Translations under genes and position numbers: made by a program
Notes under the pieces: generated by a model
Databases searched by the model: none
What the model saw: only the letters and a program-made list of their open reading frames with translations
Told to the model about the DNA's origin: nothing
NCBI GenBank assembly: GCA_033026295.1
Contig: CM065170.1
Span: 15,758,040 to 15,822,039, forward strand
Direction of reading: 5' to 3'
Length of the DNA stretch: 64,000 nt
From: Channa striata
Lineage: Eukaryota > Chordata > Actinopteri > Anabantiformes > Channidae
Shown: positions 58,359 to 64,000 of the stretch, piece after piece
How the letters are laid out: every line of letters starts with the position of its first letter
Numbering within the stretch: the stretch's first letter is position 1

Positions 58359-61300
58359 GCTACACACTAGCTTCAGGTAGTAAAGCACGATAGGGTCAGG
58401 TGGGAGAGATGAGGCCTTCGGGTGTTTGTGGACAGATCTGTTTGGATATTTAACAGAAAGCTCCAGTATTCTCTATCTGCTTCAATTTCCAGGCTGGGTT
58501 CAGCTGTTTTCACAATTTCGGCTGTGATGGTTTTATGGTTCCAGTTTTTTGGAAAATATCAAATGTCACTGGAATATGAGCTCGACTGCATCTCACTTAT
58601 AGTTCTTTCTATTCCCCTGGACTGACTAGAATAGAACAGAGATTATTTTAAGGTGAAAAAGAAACGATAACAACTCAAGCATAAGAATATGAATAAAATC
58701 TTATTTTCTGATATGTTTAGTTATATATTGAGTTTAGCAATCTCTGTACAGTATGGTATTAAGATGAAGATAATATGAAAAGTTGTCTCAATCACTTAAT
58801 TTTCACAGTTGTGTTCAAGGACAGCCTGCTGGCTCAGTGCCAGTGGAAACATATACCTCTGTACTGTATAATATAAACACATGATTTTTATTCATTTCAA
58901 CAGCGCTTACCTGAAACTGAAAACTTAACATGGACAACTACAGTATTGTACTCGACTGTGATGCTGGACCGTGAAGTGTTTTTTTAAAGTGAAGATGGAC
59001 TGATTGATTTTTTTTTGTATTCCTATACTTGCACCCAATTGATGTATTGTATTTTAGACTATTTTAGAATATGGGTCTACTTTTATTCCTCACACTGAGT
59101 GTCTTTAAAGGTTACCAAACATTGTTACATTCATTCATCGCGCTTTGACCCAGCAAAGGCTTTCATCTGCCAAGAGCCCGTGATCCAATTACAAAAGTAC
59201 ACACAAGAAATGTTTTGATTAGTAGCTGCGTTCTACAAATTACAGACAGGTATGATAATCACAAATGTATACTGTTAAAGCCGTGCCTCTCTATTGGAAT
59301 GTCATGGTTGTTATTCTATCAAGATCGTGATATTTTCCATCCTCTTACGGAAACAAGTGACTTATACAATCAGTGGAGACAGCTTTGCGTTCGCTGAGAG
59401 CGCTTAAAGCAAATACAGCTGAGAGATGTGTGAGCCACAGCACCGTAACTTGTGTGATATTGAGCTGCCATGAGGTAAAGGACACCCTCGGCCAATGGCG
59501 GCTTAACATCTGGTTAACATTTCATTTGCTGGGTGACATGTTTCAAGGGAATATACAGATGAACAGGGGAGACTTTCCAGGAAAAGAACATTTCAGACGT
59601 TTTTGATTTTACTTGCAAAGTTGTCTTAAAGGTATTTAGCATGTCTGCTGGACAGTATGGAAATGACTGTACAGCACATTCCCAATTCTATTCCAGGCTA
59701 CTGTGTCCTCAAAGCATCAGTGAATTTGAGCTGATTAAAGCCTCAGAACTGGAAGGATTTCTAGTTTCTAGTTGAAAGAATTAGGAGTGGCATCTGATCA
59801 CTGGGTTCCCGACTTAACTCACACTGTAAATTCCATCATGATCATCATCATCCAGCCGTTTGCAGCTGAATGTTTTCCACAGCACCATGTCCATCTCTTC
59901 CAGTCACCCATTAACAGAAATCCAGCGTGGATCCTTCAAATGCTAAGCTCACAGAGCTGGACCGGGATGTGCCTGGCTGCATTTGAAAGGGCCTCCTTTT
60001 GCCCACTGCCAGTTAATGTTCACTCACGGTTCATACTTGTTTCACGGGTGTGTGGATGTCACAGCTGATGAAAATCAAAGTCACTGAACATTGTGTTCAC
60101 CCAAACTCTAACACGAAAGAGAGTAGGGTAGCGACATATAGATACAGATACTACTCTGAAACAACACCTCCACTTGCAAGATTTTCTCTTAAAGCCATCA
60201 GTCTTTTCATACAGAAATTCCCAGCGCACAAACTGATTGAGATTTGGATTTATTTTGACATTCTTCCTGAAGCTGGTTCCCAGGCCTGCCTGATCATTCC
60301 TCTCTCGGTACTCAAATAAATCCATCTCTAGGCCTTTCCTCAAATAAGCAGGGGCAGAACCCAGCGATGCATCTCGCTAACATCAGATTAGGTTGCCGAA
60401 CTCAAGCACAGTGGGAAAGGATTCATAAGAAGCGGTAAACAGAGACATTTTAATTTCTGTCAAGAGATTTGGAACAGGCTTAGTCACTTGTAGGAGGTAC
60501 AAGTCTTCAAGTGTTGATCTAGCACTTGTTCCTGGGAACACAAAATCCCTACATTTACAACGTCATTCCTTAGCTTGCTCCATGGGCCAGTGGACATGTG
60601 TGGTCCCCTTGAAGAATCAAGTTCCTTTCCGTCTCAGAAAAACTCTTAAATGACTACAAGAGTGGACCCTGGAGTTGCAGTCAGTGAAAATATTCATACC
60701 TGCACTGCTCTGCAAGGGCTTTACTCACAAAAATGACTGATCTTGCAATATACCAATGGTTTAAGATCTAATTACAGATACCGAAAGGTGCTGGAGGGGC
60801 GTGCAGATTAGCATACTTCAGATCACATTATTTCAAGTGTTCCCTTCAGCCAAGGACACATTCAGAATTCTGCACCTCTCCTTTATCTTAAGGAAACTGT
60901 GTATGTGTCATGGACTCAAGTCTTGAATCAGATGATTTTAAGGTTGGGGTATGGACAACAAGAGAGGAGGAAAATGTGGCAAATAATTCTATCACACTTG
61001 TTGTGGACTATATTTTATCCTAGACATTGACTGTGTTGCACTGCCTTGTAATAAACTAAAGTTTTTGTATAAAACTAAAATATCATTGTAAAAAAGAATT
61101 TTAAACCCTTGCTCCCTTTCTCACTTTGACACCTGCTTAACTAATTCATGAAGTAGACATGCCAGATTGTTGGTTTTAGAAAATAAGAACTGCTCAACGC
61201 AGCTCACCCTGATTCTGATGTTGACAATGTGTGACGGGATGTCAGTTTGAGCATACACAACTAACTTTTTGCCCCATGAGATTAAAAATCAGAGTGAACT

Positions 61301-63050
61301 GCAAATAAACTCCTAATTGTGAATTATTTTATTCGCTGTGATTGGAAGTATTTATCTCCAAAATATATATATTTCTGATCTAACAGCTACCTACATTTTT
61401 CACAGCAGACATTCCTACAGTTCATAAAGGGAAAGCACAGCTGGTAATAAGAACACAAAGTATAGCCGTCATTAATTATTATATTTACATCTCTGCTTCC
61501 CAGCACTTGACATGTGAAAACCCCTTCTATTTAAAAAGCTCGATATTGCAGGAAGGTGAAAGGAGTGCAATGTTCAACGGCAGACAGATAAGTATTGACT
61601 TGTTTGTCTTAAAATGCAAAATTAAGATTTTGACTGGTCAAGACTCTATAGCTTAAGGCTTGAGATTTACTTAAATATGGATAGGCCTTAGTCCTAAACA
61701 CCCTGACATTTTGTGTCATTGTGATAAACTCAACATGCCTGGCTACAACATTCCAGTGAAGTGAACAAACTATTTTGCCATGCACCTGATTGGCAGCCAC
61801 AGTCAGTTGGTGCTGGTACAGCAGAAAAAGCCATAGACTCCATGCTAGACATCTCCTGGGCCTCATAAGCCTCATTCACCGGCAGCTCAGACTCTTATGT
61901 CTGAGTGCCCAGGACTAGCAAGAGAGCCCACTTCATTATAAGCAGCCAGGGATACATTCTTCCTCCACTAGGTCTGTTCAGGGCTGAATAAGTCTTTGTG
62001 AAGCGTGATCTGTTGTAGATACGACAACCTGCCTTAAACCCATTTACAATCAAGGGCAAAAATCTCCATGGTGTTTCTGATTCGGCTTTAATCCCAGACT
62101 GCACCACACCTACATCTCATAATTACCCACACGGAAATACTCTGGGGTTGTATAGGTTTGGGTAGGAATTACAGCAAAAGCAAGGAGAACGCCCATGCTG
62201 TGCAAACCCCGACAGCCATCCACATGCCGGAGAATACGGCTGGAGAAGCAGAACTGATGAGAGGCAGGGGCAGATTCGGGGTTTCACAAACACAAGGATT
62301 TTGAAGTAGATGTGTCAAGGAAGCAAAAGCAAATGGGTGTGGCCCCCGGAGTGTAACTGAGTATGAATCTTATGAATACAAAAAACAACCTACATTGAGT
62401 CAGCTGTTAAAAGTGAGGTGATTAAAAAAGGTGGATGACATGAATATGAAAAAACAACTGAAAGTTCTTCACCTGTTTAAAGATTATTTTAAAAAAAGCA
62501 AAAGTTACATTTTGTAAGTTTGTTCCCAATCTTATTTAATTTAAAAAAAATGATGAATGAGCTATACATTTCATTGAAACTAGATTAAACTAGAACAGCA
62601 GTTAGAACACACACAACAAAACAATTAGAATACATTTTCATATCAAATCGTCATCTTTCATTGATAAACACTGAAGCTGAAATAAAGTTATAAAAGGCAC
62701 ACGCAACATTCAGCAATATGGAGACTCACATTAGCAACTATGAGCTATTTGATATTTGTGAAATAGTCATTGAAAACTACCAGCGCTCTTCCTATACAGA
62801 TGAGTACCCATAAGTGACTTTTTTAAATAAACGGGTTTGCGTCTATAAAATGGAGGAAATTTTATTTTTTGAGTTAGTGGACGAAAATATCTGTAATTTA
62901 ATTCATTTTATTTAGATGCTATATAAGGAAATGAAATATGGTTTCAGTTGTACACGTATTACCCCATCAGTGCTTCCAGGGTCATGATGTTTTTGTTCTT
63001 TAAAAAAAAAAAAACACATTCTACTCTATAGAGCCAGCAAACAACCAAAT
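58359..63050. other. TSHR 3' UTR and intergenic region
   Basis: The proximal part is TSHR 3' UTR. AATAAA occurs at 58692-58697 (about 330 nt after the stop) and at 61050-61055 followed by T-rich sequence; either could end the transcript. No coding exon was recognised up to 63050. Confidence 0.6.
58692..58697 (+). terminator. Possible TSHR polyadenylation signal (proximal)
   Basis: First AATAAA downstream of the TSHR stop. No strong GU-rich element follows at once; the site at 61050-61055 is an alternative. Confidence 0.35.
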
Positions 63051-63078
63051 TGACACGGCGGTCAAAAAAAACTTGTAC

Positions 63079-63084
63079 TTTATT
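63079..63084 (-). terminator. Polyadenylation signal on the minus strand
   Basis: AATAAA with a T-rich stretch about 8 nt downstream (positions 63064-63071 on the plus strand are all A). Probably belongs to the gene to the right. Confidence 0.4.
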
Positions 63085-63538
63085 TCAAATTGCTGCAACA
63101 GGGGCACTAAGAACAAACTGCAGAGGATCACACAGGCCCCTCGCCAGATTTAAACTCACTGCGATAGAAAATATTCTCATTTTAAAAGTCATGAACAAAG
63201 TGAAAGCACAGAAAAACACGGTGGACGAAATGATTTGGAACACAGCGTTATGCAGCTTTGTCCAGCCAACAGAAAAAAGGAACACTTACTAGATTATAAG
63301 AGCACAGTTTGGTGCGGCTTTCATCAAAAATATTTTATGAACTTCTAGGAATAAATAAGAAAAAAAAAAAAAAAGACACCCTCTCCCCCACCAAAACAAA
63401 CGGAAAAAAAACCATTAAAATCTCTAATTTACTGTTAACTGTAAGATTATTGGGTGTGCAAGCAAAATTTAAAAAAATTCCAGAGAGAAGTAGTGACAAC
63501 ACAAAAATCCACACACACTAACACAGTCGCCTCTCCCT

Positions 63539-63570
63539 TACACACACACACACACACACGCTCGCTCGCT
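63539..63570. repeat. (CA)n run followed by CTCG repeats
   Basis: About ten CA units followed by three CGCT/CTCG units, inside the possible 3' UTR. Confidence 0.85.
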
Positions 63571-64000
63571 ACTGATTAACCTGACTGATTTCACGACACA
63601 CTGAAACTGACAGTGCAAAATTTCAGACGGCTGCAGAAAACTAAAGATCAAACATACACCGACAGGAAAACTTTGAGACATTTTGTACAATTTGGGTTTG
63701 AAACTGTTATTTTTTCATTACGATTTAGACAAAGATGGAATGAAGCTCCAGAGAACCAATTATATTTAAAAAAAATTAAAATAATAATAAAAAAACATTC
63801 TGGATTTAGTGATATTCCTGGATTCAAGATTTAAAAACAAACCAAAAAATAAGCCTTAACAAAACTTAGTTTAGAGATTAATGTTACTTTACCTTCTTTG
63901 TCTTAACCCTTCATTAAACACATTTTAAAAATGTTTAAAACATTACATTGTTAACTACATAAAACACTTTGGAGCAACATTTTCATATGTACGAACTGAG

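Larger units (their letters stand above)
63060..64000 (-). other. Possible 3' UTR of a minus-strand neighbour
   Basis: On the minus strand AATAAA at 63079-63084 is followed by GTACAAG and eight T, a good poly(A) arrangement. The 900 bp upstream of it, to the right edge, are AT-rich without coding exons. By vertebrate synteny the next gene after TSHR is GTF2A1 on this strand, but no coding sequence here proves it. Confidence 0.35.

Noticed and set aside
60059..60343. 94-codon minus-strand open frame downstream of TSHR
   Set aside because: Starts with MRKGLEMDLFEYRERND, which looks protein-like, but I recognise no family, the codon use is unremarkable, and there are no supporting neighbours.
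63060..64000. Naming the right-edge transcript GTF2A1
   Set aside because: Synteny and a poly(A) signal fit, but no coding exon is in view, so the symbol is not given.

Overview
The window is vertebrate nuclear DNA, almost certainly from a teleost fish. Genes are split by GT-AG introns, the DNA between exons is AT-rich, and the interspersed repeats are of kinds common in fish (Tc1/mariner relics, hAT-type MITEs, tRNA-derived SINEs with the typical fish core). I did not identify the species; gene structure and repeats suggest a spiny-rayed fish, which is an inference.

Two complete protein genes stand head to head. On the minus strand, CEP128 (a centriole subdistal-appendage coiled-coil protein) runs from its ATG at 40202 to a probable stop at 6742, in 25 coding exons that join in frame to 1069 codons. 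On the plus strand, TSHR (thyrotropin receptor, a leucine-rich-repeat G-protein-coupled receptor) runs from an ATG at 41273 to the stop at 58358, in 10 coding exons that join to 773 codons. All exon junctions were read by hand from splice sites and reading phase. The CEP128-TSHR head-to-head order is the one known from other vertebrates, which supports both names. About 1.07 kb separates the two start codons; it is rich in CpG and carries two opposed motifs resembling ZNF143/THAP11 sites, so it probably works as a shared promoter.

Region by region: 1-6741 holds no gene I can name, only one weak candidate for a short spliced plus-strand transcript and a MITE of about 0.7 kb. 6742-40202 is CEP128; its introns hold a Tc1-like relic (7.1-7.9 kb), a mariner-type MITE (12.8-13.1 kb), a second Tc1/mariner relic (18.7-19.3 kb), a hAT MITE with 8-bp target duplication that has received a SINE (22.4-22.9 kb), and a SINE inside a SINE (30.5-31.0 kb). 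40.2-41.3 kb is the promoter. 41.2-58.4 kb is TSHR, followed by its 3' UTR. About 59-63 kb looks empty. From about 63.06 kb to the right edge there may be the 3' UTR of a minus-strand neighbour; GTF2A1 is the expected gene there by synteny, but no coding sequence is visible.

The two genes are linked by position, not by pathway: CEP128 organises the mother centriole and ciliary base, TSHR receives the pituitary thyrotropin signal at the cell surface. I found no operon, CRISPR array, phage or other prokaryote-like system, and nothing that amounts to a new biological system. The points most worth a second look are the shared promoter, a block of about 30 residues missing from CEP128, its 24-bp microexon, the changed glycosylation pattern of TSHR, and a perfect 16-bp hairpin in TSHR intron 1.
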